DNA of 25,381 bases from Dethiosulfatibacter sp. Lineage in GTDB: Bacteria > Bacillota_A > Clostridia > Tissierellales > Dethiosulfatibacteraceae. Of the stretch, positions 7,196 through 14,229 are shown piece after piece. Location: positions 1-25,381 of the forward strand of contig JAHRFV010000027.1 of the NCBI GenBank assembly GCA_019084435.1. The letters run 5' to 3'. Position numbers and translations under genes: made by a program. Position 1 is the stretch's first letter; each line of letters starts with the position of its first letter. The notes under the pieces are model-generated. The model was not told the DNA's origin. It did not search any database and worked only from the letters and a program-made list of their open reading frames with translations.

Positions 7196-7729
7196 ATGGA
7201 TGGATTCAATGTAGCTCAATTACTAGATGACAGGGAAGAAAGATACAAAAAACAGATTGAGATGATAACGGTTCATAATCTGCCAATCATTAGCTTTACA
7301 ATCAACACACCAGGATCAGAAAAGAATAATAAAATTATCAAGCATATATTTGAATCAGGCTTAAAGGAAATTGAATCAGTTTTATTGAATAACAGTATTG
7401 AGATTATGGATAGATACTACTCAACTGATGGATTGTCCGGTCCTATAATAATACTGTCCCTCTCCTCTAATCCTATAAAATTAAAAGAATTGATGATTGG
7501 CATCGAAAACAAGCATTCCCTTGGAAGATTGCTTGATATTGATGTGATCGATGAACAATTGAAACATATTTCCAGAACTGATCTAGGGTTTGAAACCAGA
7601 AAATGTTTGATATGCAATGAGTACGCTAAAATCTGCTCGAGAAGCCAGCGACATGACATGACGGATGTGCTTAATAAATTTTATGATATCTGCTTTTCAT
7701 ATTTAGCAAATCAAAATAAAAAAACCTGA
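7196..7729 (+). CDS. citX: CitX-like holo-ACP synthase of citrate lyase
   Basis: A 177-residue protein, close to the roughly 180 residues of CitX. CitX transfers phosphoribosyl-dephospho-CoA to a serine of the citrate lyase acyl carrier subunit. Family signatures seen are RLLDIDVID at 111-119 and the C-terminal CLIC (137-140) followed by CSRSQRH (147-153). The ATG at 7196 has AGGTG starting at 7186. It is transcribed away from marR-abrB-citG under a shared operator. Its last codons (Lys-Lys-Thr, stop) lie inside the first arm of a structured element, so the original C-terminus may have been altered by that insertion. The family call is strong on motifs; the true acceptor protein is not in the window. 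Confidence 0.85.
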   Translation: MDGFNVAQLLDDREERYKKQIEMITVHNLPIISFTINTPGSEKNNKIIKHIFESGLKEIESVLLNNSIEIMDRYYSTDGLSGPIIILSLSSNPIKLKELMIGIENKHSLGRLLDIDVIDEQLKHISRTDLGFETRKCLICNEYAKICSRSQRHDMTDVLNKFYDICFSYLANQNKKT

Positions 7730-7876
7730 TTAACAGGGTTCTTGGGTTCAGGTGGCGTTTGAAACATCATCTGAACCTTAGAAACCGTTATCCAGGGACT
7801 CTACAGTGCTTATCTCCCACTTAAAGAAGTGGGAGTCTTAGCACTGTTAGTCATCGGAGAAAATCCCAGGTTTTTT
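7718..7876 (+). ncRNA. Structured element, probable IS200/IS605 right-end / omega-RNA remnant
   Basis: A closing stem pairs 7719-7728 (AAAAAACCTG) with 7867-7876 (CAGGTTTTTT). Inside are an 11-bp hairpin (7745-7755 with 7767-7777) and a two-part hairpin: 7804-7810 with 7840-7846, then CTCCCACTT 7814-7822 with AAGTGGGAG 7827-7835. The CTTAGAAACC string between hairpins and the CTCCCACTT hairpin followed by TCTTAGC resemble the 3' regions of tnpB genes in clostridial IS200/IS605 elements, which encode omega-RNA. This resemblance is from memory. No tnpA or tnpB remains. The closing stem with its A and T runs would also stop transcription from either convergent gene. The strand assignment is inferred. 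Confidence 0.5.
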
Positions 7877-7881
7877 CATCA

Positions 7882-9003
7882 TCACACAAGTTTTTTGCTT
7901 ATTAGATACTCTTCAAATTTTTTCAGATTGTTTTCGAAATCAAGGCGACCATACCCCATCCTAAAATAATTGCCTTCATATGAGTATATATCAGCTGGCA
8001 GAAGCAGTATTCCCTGTTCTTCAACCATCTGATTGCAGAAATTGTTGATTGAAATATCCAATTTCAAACGATGGAAGGCAATCGGTCCACACATAGGTCT
8101 GTTGTATTGGAACAGATTTCTGTATTTTTCAAAAAACAAATCTGAAAACTCCAGATTTTTTTTGATAATTCCCATGTTCCTATCAAGAATTTTCTTCCCA
8201 TTTTTCAACGCAATTGTTGCAAGATATTCAGATGTGCTGCTATTGCATATAGTTGTATAATGCTTGAACTTTATCATTTTCTCAAGGATGTTTTTATCAT
8301 TTGTGGCTATCCATCCTATTCTAAGCCCTGCCAATCCATAAGCCTTAGACATAACACCGAGTGAAACCGCTTTGTCATATAGATCAGCGAACCATTTCCT
8401 GTTTATGCCATCCAATTCTAGTCCTTTGTATACCTCATCTGAAAAAATATAGATACCGTTTTGATTAGCAATGGCGGCAATGTCCATCATCTGCTGATTC
8501 GTTAGTGTAAAGCCTGTGGGGTTGTTGGGTGTATTGATGCAAATCAGTTTTGTATTAGGTCTGATTAGTTCTTTTAACTGGTCAATATCTATGGTCCACT
8601 GATTCTCTTCCTGTATCAGATGCCACCTGTCAACCTCGCAGCCTATGGCATCTGCGACTTCAAACAAGGACTGATAGGTTGGAAACATTGTTATCACATG
8701 GTCGCTTTTATCAAGCATAGCATTCATAAAATTGAATATAGCCTCTTGGGCTCCCGAATGTGCAAGGATTCCATCTGGTCCGATGCTTTCATATAGCGCA
8801 GCTATTTCTTGCCTTAACTCCGGTCCTCCGGGGACTTCTGTATACCCTAGCCAATTGTCAAGCAAGCCTTCTTCAGACTCACCTGCCAACTCAAGCAATT
8901 CTTTTACTGTCATGGACTGACAATCAGATTGTGTCAATAGATAAGGTGCTGAAAACTCGTATTTACCAAAAAAAACTTCAAGCTTGAAATCATTCAATTT
9001 CAT
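7882..9003 (-). CDS. PLP-dependent aminotransferase, class I/II
   Basis: A 373-residue cytoplasmic enzyme of fold type I. Visible key residues are NTPNNPTG (157-164), D189 in FSDEVY which would contact the PLP ring nitrogen, K220 in SKAYGLAGLRIGW which forms the Schiff base, and R348 in YFRMGYGR for the substrate carboxylate. The length is slightly short for the family but all core motifs are present. The ATG at 9003 has AGGAGG just upstream. It is a single gene: a strong terminator separates it from the upstream alcohol dehydrogenase, and a structured element follows it. Flanking copies of one repeat motif suggest it lies in a rearranged segment. Amino-acid specificity cannot be read from the sequence. 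Confidence 0.88.
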   Translation of the reverse strand: MKLNDFKLEVFFGKYEFSAPYLLTQSDCQSMTVKELLELAGESEEGLLDNWLGYTEVPGGPELRQEIAALYESIGPDGILAHSGAQEAIFNFMNAMLDKSDHVITMFPTYQSLFEVADAIGCEVDRWHLIQEENQWTIDIDQLKELIRPNTKLICINTPNNPTGFTLTNQQMMDIAAIANQNGIYIFSDEVYKGLELDGINRKWFADLYDKAVSLGVMSKAYGLAGLRIGWIATNDKNILEKMIKFKHYTTICNSSTSEYLATIALKNGKKILDRNMGIIKKNLEFSDLFFEKYRNLFQYNRPMCGPIAFHRLKLDISINNFCNQMVEEQGILLLPADIYSYEGNYFRMGYGRLDFENNLKKFEEYLISKKLV

Positions 9004-9034
9004 ACAATTATCCTCCTTTTATTTCTTCCGCTAT

Positions 9035-9062
9035 TTATTACATATTCTTAGTATAACATCAA
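9035..9062 (-). promoter_or_regulatory. Possible promoter of the aminotransferase gene
   Basis: On minus, TTGATG (9062-9057), 16 bases, then TAATAA (9040-9035). It lies directly after the upstream terminator and about 30 bases before the start codon. The boxes are imperfect. Confidence 0.35.
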
Positions 9063-9104
9063 AAACCCAACAACGCATGCCCTCTTTCATGGGTTGTTGG
9101 GTTT
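9061..9104 (-). terminator. Strong terminator after the alcohol dehydrogenase operon
   Basis: AAACCCAACAAC (9063-9074) pairs with GTTGTTGGGTTT (9093-9104). An inner CATG/CATG pairing follows beyond one mismatch, and the loop is 8 bases. On minus the stem runs into TTTTT. Bases 9105-9236 between this and the dehydrogenase stop hold two further small hairpins (9147-9176 and about 9107-9124) and a 17-base repeat at 9216-9232. Confidence 0.8.
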
Positions 9105-9215
9105 AATAGAGATTAAATCAATCTCCTGTTAAATAACCTTCTTATATTTCAGTAGTATAGAGTAAAGTCACTGAAAATACAACAGAATATCTATTTATTA
9201 ATAAAACTTAATATT

Positions 9216-9232
9216 TATCCGATGACTAACAG
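9216..9232 (-). repeat. Inverted second copy of the IS-remnant motif
   Basis: On minus this reads CTGTTAGTCATCGGATA. The first 15 bases are identical to 7844-7858 on plus, which is the outer edge of the structured element after citX. The two copies face each other across the aminotransferase gene. Nothing else of the element is recognisable here. Confidence 0.55.
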
Positions 9233-9236
9233 CATT

Positions 9237-10385
9237 CTAGCTGTCTGCGTAAGCTCTTTTGAAGATTTTTAGATAACTTTCTTTATTGATTGGTCTAGGA
9301 TTGTTTAGTGTTGAGCTGTTTTTTTCCGACATTTCTGACAACAATTCAAAATCATCAGGATTTACATTTAGAGACTTCAAGCTAGGCAAACCGATTTTTC
9401 TAGAGAGAATCTTGATATTTTCAATTCCCTCAGAGGCTGTCATTAGTTCATTAGGCCCGAATAAGCCCATATAGTTTGCTATGTTGGCGTATTTTCTTTC
9501 TACAGCAGTCAGATTGTACTCCATGACATACGGAAGCAATACCGAGTTACATGTGCCGTGAGGTGCGTCATATATGCTTCCCAATGCCTCAGCCATACAG
9601 TGAACTGCACCAACATCAGAATGACCGAATGATAAACCAGCCATCAGACTTCCCATCATCATATTGTCCCTAGCCTCGATGTCATTTCCGTTTTTAAATG
9701 CTTTTTCGAGGTTTTCAGTCAGATAACTGACAGCATAAAGTCCCAGAGCCTCAGCTATAGGTTCTGCCTTAAGAGATGTATATCCTTCAATGGCATGTGT
9801 TAAGGCATCAATACCTGTGGTAGCTGTGATGCATGGTGGTAAAGTAATGGTCAGAAGAGGATCTATAATGGCGACTTTGGCTGCTATCAGAGGGCTCTTG
9901 ACAGTATATTTAAACTTTTCCGTCGTATCTGTAATAACAGATGAAAAAGTCACTTCACTACCAGTACCGGCTGTTGTGGGAATTGCAATCATTGGAACCG
10001 TTTTTTCTATGCTTCTCTTCTTATGCATGTAATCGTAGATATCACCATCCTGAGCCGCAAGTATGGAAATAACCTTTGCAGCATCTATTGGACTCCCTCC
10101 GCCAAAAGCTACAATCAGATCCACCCCTTCATTACGTGCTATTTCTGCTGCTTTAGTGATATTGTAATCTTTTGGGTTTTGTTCCACCTCATCACAGATG
10201 ATATAACTATACCCTTTCAATACCTCTTCCAGTTTATCGGTCAATTTCAAACTGATAAGCTTAGGGTCTGTTACCACCATTATTTTTTGGGGATTAAATA
10301 GCTTCAACTCTTCAGGCAATTGCTGCAAAGATCCAATCCCGTAAATGATCTTTGTCGGTAGTAAAAATTCAAATCCTTTTATCAT
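9237..10385 (-). CDS. Iron-containing (group III) alcohol dehydrogenase
   Basis: A 382-residue NAD(P)-dependent dehydrogenase. The nucleotide-binding GGGSPIDAAK is at 95-104 and TTAGTGSE at about 137-144. The four metal ligands are all in place: D193, H197 (DALTHAIEGY), H262 (VHCMAEALG) and H276 (DAPHGTCN). The length is standard for the family. The ATG at 10385 has GGGAGGG just upstream and lies 18 bases after the GPH transporter gene, so they form one operon that ends at the terminator near 9061-9104. It interconverts an aldehyde and an alcohol. It could work with the aldehyde oxidoreductase at 1252-3042, but nothing links their regulation. The exact substrate is unknown; 1,3-propanediol or butanol dehydrogenase labels would be over-precise. 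Confidence 0.93.
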   Translation of the reverse strand: MIKGFEFLLPTKIIYGIGSLQQLPEELKLFNPQKIMVVTDPKLISLKLTDKLEEVLKGYSYIICDEVEQNPKDYNITKAAEIARNEGVDLIVAFGGGSPIDAAKVISILAAQDGDIYDYMHKKRSIEKTVPMIAIPTTAGTGSEVTFSSVITDTTEKFKYTVKSPLIAAKVAIIDPLLTITLPPCITATTGIDALTHAIEGYTSLKAEPIAEALGLYAVSYLTENLEKAFKNGNDIEARDNMMMGSLMAGLSFGHSDVGAVHCMAEALGSIYDAPHGTCNSVLLPYVMEYNLTAVERKYANIANYMGLFGPNELMTASEGIENIKILSRKIGLPSLKSLNVNPDDFELLSEMSEKNSSTLNNPRPINKESYLKIFKRAYADS

Positions 10386-10403
10386 AATACCCTCCCATTT
10401 TTT

Positions 10404-11831
10404 CTAAAATGTTTGTTCTTTGGTTTTTCTTTCTGTTAGGTTTTTTTGTATTTTTTCTATAATATCCTTAGTTAATGTATATTTCTTTAAAAATAGATAC
10501 CCTGCAAAGAATGCGACTAAGCTTCCTATACAAAGAATAATACCCAACATTATCGAAGTATAAGTTGTTTGTGAGCTCAAACCAGAATCGAATTTGATCA
10601 AATCAAGCAGGACCCCTACAACAAACAACACAAGTGATTGAATAATCTTATAGCCAAATGTCAATGCGCCAAAATAGATGCCTTCTGATCGGAAACCCTT
10701 CTCTTGTTCTTCATAATCAATGGTGTCAGCTATCATAGATGGCGGTAGCATAAACAATCCGCCTGATCCGAATCCCAGAACGAATACAATTGGCCACAGT
10801 AGAAAATGAAGCCTAATGACAACGATCCTTGTGAAAACCGCTACTAAAAAGACAAATGAAGCCATGGCGGATATTTTGATACAGGTCATCATAATTGGTC
10901 TTTTATCATATTTTTTTGACCGATCCAACCAATATGGCAGCGACACGATGCTTCCAAGAAAGAAAAATCCCATTACCAACGCTATCTGGTTGCTGTTCAA
11001 GTCAAATGTATAAGTGAAGACATGTAATCCGATACTTCCTATCAGCGCTGAAGAAACATTTATAAAGAGATATCCCATGAAAACATATAAAAAATACTTG
11101 TTTTCCAAGGCTTCTAAAAATGCTAATTTACGCTTTCCTTCTCTTCTGCGTTTTATTAAGCTGTCAGCGGACTTATTCAATCTTAGGGCGTATGTCGAGA
11201 AAAAACAGATTAGACCCGTCATTACCATCAACAGCGACGTCGCTACTCCCATCATCGAATAACCCCTGGGGTTCAATTGACCTATAGGGTATTCAGGAGT
11301 GGATTTAAAGAACAATAGCAGCCCCACTACCATAGGCAAGGCCAATCCTAACAAAAAAGCCAGCGTCTTGTAGCTTTGTATTGATGTTCTTTCATCGTAG
11401 TCATCGGACAATTCTGCCCCTAGAGCCGTATATGGCGTCCCATAAACAGTCAGTGCTGTTTTTAGTAATAGAAAGAAAATCAATATGAAAATTAGCTTGA
11501 TGGATATAGGGAAATCAGGATTGATATTCCATAACAAGGCATTGAAAACGGCTATCGAAATAGTGCCAACCAGCAAATATAAGTGTCTTCTTCCCCATTT
11601 TTTAAAATGAGTGATGTCAGAGATATAACCCATCAAAGGGTCAGTCACAGCATCCCAAAAAACACCAATGGCCATTATGGTTCCAATATGCCTGCCACGA
11701 ATACCCAGCACGGCTGTTGAATAAAAAAGAAGGTACGCTGCCAGGCATTGAAACACAATGCCAAATCCCAGATTGCCCGCACCATAACCTATTTTAGTTA
11801 ATTTAGATATCTTATTCTGTCTGGTGGTCAT
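10404..11831 (-). CDS. GPH-family (MelB-like) sugar:cation symporter
   Basis: A 475-residue membrane protein of about 12 segments. It begins KIGYGAGNLGFGI and contains FWDAVTDPLMGYISD followed by KKWGRRH, the signature of the glycoside-pentoside-hexuronide:cation symporters (MelB, XynB, GusB). The aspartate in DPLMGYISD corresponds to a cation-coupling region in MelB. YGTPYTALGAELSDDYDERT is also family-typical. Its start codon overlaps the end of the CPBP protease gene by 20 bases, so translation is probably coupled. The alcohol dehydrogenase gene follows after 18 bases. A sugar, sugar alcohol or glycoside could be imported for oxidation, but no sugar kinase or glycosidase is present, so the substrate remains open. 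Confidence 0.88.
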   Translation of the reverse strand: MTTRQNKISKLTKIGYGAGNLGFGIVFQCLAAYLLFYSTAVLGIRGRHIGTIMAIGVFWDAVTDPLMGYISDITHFKKWGRRHLYLLVGTISIAVFNALLWNINPDFPISIKLIFILIFFLLLKTALTVYGTPYTALGAELSDDYDERTSIQSYKTLAFLLGLALPMVVGLLLFFKSTPEYPIGQLNPRGYSMMGVATSLLMVMTGLICFFSTYALRLNKSADSLIKRRREGKRKLAFLEALENKYFLYVFMGYLFINVSSALIGSIGLHVFTYTFDLNSNQIALVMGFFFLGSIVSLPYWLDRSKKYDKRPIMMTCIKISAMASFVFLVAVFTRIVVIRLHFLLWPIVFVLGFGSGGLFMLPPSMIADTIDYEEQEKGFRSEGIYFGALTFGYKIIQSLVLFVVGVLLDLIKFDSGLSSQTTYTSIMLGIILCIGSLVAFFAGYLFLKKYTLTKDIIEKIQKNLTERKTKEQTF

Positions 11832-12594
11832 GATGTAAGCCTCTCTTATGTGTCATGATAATAGCTGCAATAATCAAAATTAATACTGATAACAAAGCCG
11901 TGATATGGCTGTGATGGAAAATCAGGGGGTCAACGAATTCAAAATCTGACAGATAATTTACGACCAAAACTGAAAAACCATTGTTCACAAAATGCAGAAA
12001 AATTGCAGGAAATATTGATTTGGATTTATAAGCCACATATCCAAATGTGCATCCTAAGATAAATGTGGTAAACAGTTTCAACAAGCTAAAATGCATAGCA
12101 GCGAACATAAATGACGTTGCTATTATAGCGATTGAAGGCTTTGTGTGTTTTAGAAACGACGACAAGAACAAACCTCTGAATAGTAATTCTTCGACTATAG
12201 CAGGTAAGACAGCAATCATAAGAATCTGATTAGTCAAGGAAACATTTTCAAAAATATAATTGAAAGCGTCCAACAATTCTGTCTCTTCGGGTAAAAACTC
12301 AATAGCGTAGGAAGTATAAATACCACTGGCAATCAATGCAATCAACCATAATCCAAGACCAATCCAGTAATACTTGTGCGATGTTGTTGTGTTGAGAAGA
12401 AAAACGCTTCTAAAATTCTTTTTCAATATCAGAACCATTATAAGTCCAGGAAGTAATAATCCAAACAGCTGAGTCAAGGGTATACCCATTAATCCATATC
12501 TTGTCTGAAAAAAAATACTAGATACATAAAACAACAGGATTATTAAGGTGTAGATGGATAAAGACTGCCTAATGGTAAAAACTTTCTCTTGCAT
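11812..12594 (-). CDS. CPBP-family intramembrane metalloprotease
   Basis: A 260-residue protein with about eight membrane segments. The catalytic motifs of the CPBP (CAAX protease and bacteriocin-processing, Abi) family are intact: E135-E136-x3-R140 in VEELLFRG, H168 in FAAMH, and H201-x3-N205 in LHFVNNG. Such proteins cut within the membrane; bacterial roles include peptide maturation and bacteriocin self-immunity. It is first in the CPBP-GPH-alcohol dehydrogenase operon, with GGGGTGGGG just before the ATG at 12594. A TATAAT box occurs upstream on minus at about 12640, without a good -35. Why a protease gene leads a transport and dehydrogenase operon is not evident. Confidence 0.88.
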   Translation of the reverse strand: MQEKVFTIRQSLSIYTLIILLFYVSSIFFQTRYGLMGIPLTQLFGLLLPGLIMVLILKKNFRSVFLLNTTTSHKYYWIGLGLWLIALIASGIYTSYAIEFLPEETELLDAFNYIFENVSLTNQILMIAVLPAIVEELLFRGLFLSSFLKHTKPSIAIIATSFMFAAMHFSLLKLFTTFILGCTFGYVAYKSKSIFPAIFLHFVNNGFSVLVVNYLSDFEFVDPLIFHHSHITALLSVLILIIAAIIMTHKRGLHHDHQTE

Positions 12595-12753
12595 ACCCCA
12601 CCCCTTTTTTGATTTTTTTAATCATGTATCACTCTAATTATACTACCATATAATGACTATTAATTCTATGAAGGTTATCGTTATCGATAGGAACTTTTTA
12701 TGATTGAAATACGTCAAAATATATGTTGAAATACATTTGAAATTAGAGGTAAT

Positions 12754-13065
12754 ATGGAAATTTTTGTGATTGCAGTTTTTTCTGCCTTGTTGATTATTAT
12801 CACTTGTCTTCCCGATAGAATTATCGAAGAAAATCTTCTTGATGGTACCATTAGCCAAATAGATAACGATAGCATCCTGGTCGAAAGCACCTCAGGTGAA
12901 TCTCCTTTCTACGTGGCTTACATGATGGGAGAGACTGTCTTTAAAAACATCTCTATCAACCAGCTGTCTGTTGGAGATAATATAAAAATTGAGCACACCG
13001 GTCAGGTACTTGAATCTATGCCTATACAAGTTTACTGCAAAACAGTTTGGAAAGAAATAGTTTAA
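12754..13065 (+). CDS. Small exported protein, DUF3221-like
   Basis: A 103-residue protein with a hydrophobic N-terminal segment (residues about 3-18) that would anchor or export it. Cys18 follows this segment, but the surrounding residues are a poor lipobox. The rest is beta-rich: GTISQIDNDSILVES, then LSVGDNIKIEHTGQVLESMPIQ. This layout (a short OB-like barrel ending in G-x-I/V-x-E-S-x-P) resembles DUF3221/YobA-type secreted proteins. AGAGGT lies just upstream of the ATG. It is a single gene that ends 7 bases from the convergent lrgB gene, with no separate terminator visible. Function unknown; the family suggestion is tentative. Confidence 0.6.
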   Translation: MEIFVIAVFSALLIIITCLPDRIIEENLLDGTISQIDNDSILVESTSGESPFYVAYMMGETVFKNISINQLSVGDNIKIEHTGQVLESMPIQVYCKTVWKEIV

Positions 13066-13072
13066 GTATTAA

Positions 13073-13744
13073 CTATATAATTTTCATTACTATAACTGAC
13101 AATATAATTGTTGTTACGCCACAAAGAATCATAGATAAACTACTAGCGGCACCTGCCTGATCACTGATTTCTACAGCCTTGGCAGTTCCTACCCCGTGAG
13201 CCCCAGCTCCCAGCGCCATTCCTCTTGCCGTATCATTTTTAATTTTAAAAACATTGAATACCAATGGTCCTATTGAGGCTCCAAACATACCTGTGATTAC
13301 CACAAAAACCACAGTCAGTTCTTTTATGCCCCCAATAATTTCTGATACTTCTATTGCCATCGGCGTTGTAATAGACTTTGGAAGCAAGGACAACATGAGG
13401 TCCATATCCAACCGCATCAACCAACTTAGGACCACCACTGAAACAGCTGAGCTAATCACACCTGTAATGACTCCTATTGAGATTGACTTATAATACTTTT
13501 TCAGAATATGCTTGTTGTTGTATAGTGGTACAGCAAGCACAACTACTAATGGTCCCAGAATCTTAACGATGTATGTGCCTCCCTCGGCATAGGTCTCGTA
13601 AGCTAAAGGACTCCAATGAATGACCCCGACGATAATCAAAGTAGCAATTAGTATAGGGTTTAAAAAAGATATTTTAACTCTTCTGGAAATGAACAGTGAT
13701 GCCATGTAGGCAAGTATCGTTAAAATTATTCCAATCAATAACAT
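13073..13744 (-). CDS. lrgB: LrgB/CidB-family membrane protein
   Basis: A 223-residue membrane protein of the LrgB family, about 230 residues normally. Typical signatures are NPILIATL near the start, GPLVVVLAVPLY, the SITTPMAIEVSEIIGG stretch, and ARGMALGAGAHGVGTAKAVE near the C-terminus. LrgB works with LrgA. The pair was first tied to holin-like control of murein hydrolases, and related pairs transport pyruvate in Bacillus and Streptococcus. Its ATG overlaps the lrgA stop codon by one base, so the pair is co-translated. A role in overflow acid transport would fit this fermentative neighbourhood but is inference. Confidence 0.92.
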   Translation of the reverse strand: MLLIGIILTILAYMASLFISRRVKISFLNPILIATLIIVGVIHWSPLAYETYAEGGTYIVKILGPLVVVLAVPLYNNKHILKKYYKSISIGVITGVISSAVSVVVLSWLMRLDMDLMLSLLPKSITTPMAIEVSEIIGGIKELTVVFVVITGMFGASIGPLVFNVFKIKNDTARGMALGAGAHGVGTAKAVEISDQAGAASSLSMILCGVTTIILSVIVMKII

Positions 13745-14112
13745 CAGCTTGCCTCCTTTTTGTCTTCATTAATAATGAAAAGCTCCACTATTTTACCTGT
13801 ACAGGCCATTACAAATATATTTGACACGATTAAAATCGTAAATATCTGTATCCAGAACGGTCTGATTTCATCAAAAAGAACATAAAATGCAACCCCGAGA
13901 GGTATAAAGAAAAACCCCATGTGTTTAAGTAGAAAACTGCTGGTATGCTTAATATGGCCTATTTTCACAATACCTGTATTTAAAAGAATAAATAATATCC
14001 CCATTCCAATTATGTTTCCAGGTATGAAAAAAAGGCCACTGATCAGATCTGATATCAGAAGTCCCAAATAGTATATGCCTAAAATAATCAGTATTTCTTT
14101 TATGATTTTCAT
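13744..14112 (-). CDS. lrgA: LrgA/CidA-family membrane protein
   Basis: A 122-residue protein with four hydrophobic segments, the normal size for the holin-like LrgA/CidA family. GLFFIPGNIIGMGILFILL and FFIPLGVAFY match conserved stretches. The ATG at 14112 has AGGTGA upstream. It is first of the lrgAB pair and separated from the upstream ptb operon by a terminator. An AT-rich stretch at 14113-14193 should contain the promoter, including a TATAAT on minus, but no -35 box is clear. In many Firmicutes the lytSR two-component system controls lrgAB; no such genes are here. Confidence 0.9.
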   Translation of the reverse strand: MKIIKEILIILGIYYLGLLISDLISGLFFIPGNIIGMGILFILLNTGIVKIGHIKHTSSFLLKHMGFFFIPLGVAFYVLFDEIRPFWIQIFTILIVSNIFVMACTGKIVELFIINEDKKEAS

Positions 14113-14193
14113 TCTATCACCTACAATATCTATATTCGCATTTGTAAATTATATATTATTTCAGAACAAATATCACCATATTTTTCTTTCAAC

Positions 14194-14220
14194 AAAAAAA
14201 CCTTGGTTTCAAGGTTTTTT
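14194..14220 (-). terminator. Intrinsic terminator of the IICD-ptb operon
   Basis: AAAAAACCTTG (14195-14205) pairs with CAAGGTTTTTT (14210-14220) around a 4-base loop. On minus it ends in a run of seven T, ten bases after the ptb stop. The symmetry would also allow it to work from plus. Confidence 0.9.
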
Positions 14221-14229
14221 GTTTTCGCT

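Noticed and set aside
7730..7876. tRNA or CRISPR-like repeat in the structured element
   Set aside because: The hairpin sizes do not form a cloverleaf, there is no CCA or T-loop consensus, and the repeats are inverted, not spaced direct repeats.
9004..9236. T-box or other known riboswitch ahead of the aminotransferase
   Set aside because: There is no T-box AGGGTGGNACCGCG-like motif and no specifier loop; the main hairpin is explained as the terminator of the upstream operon.
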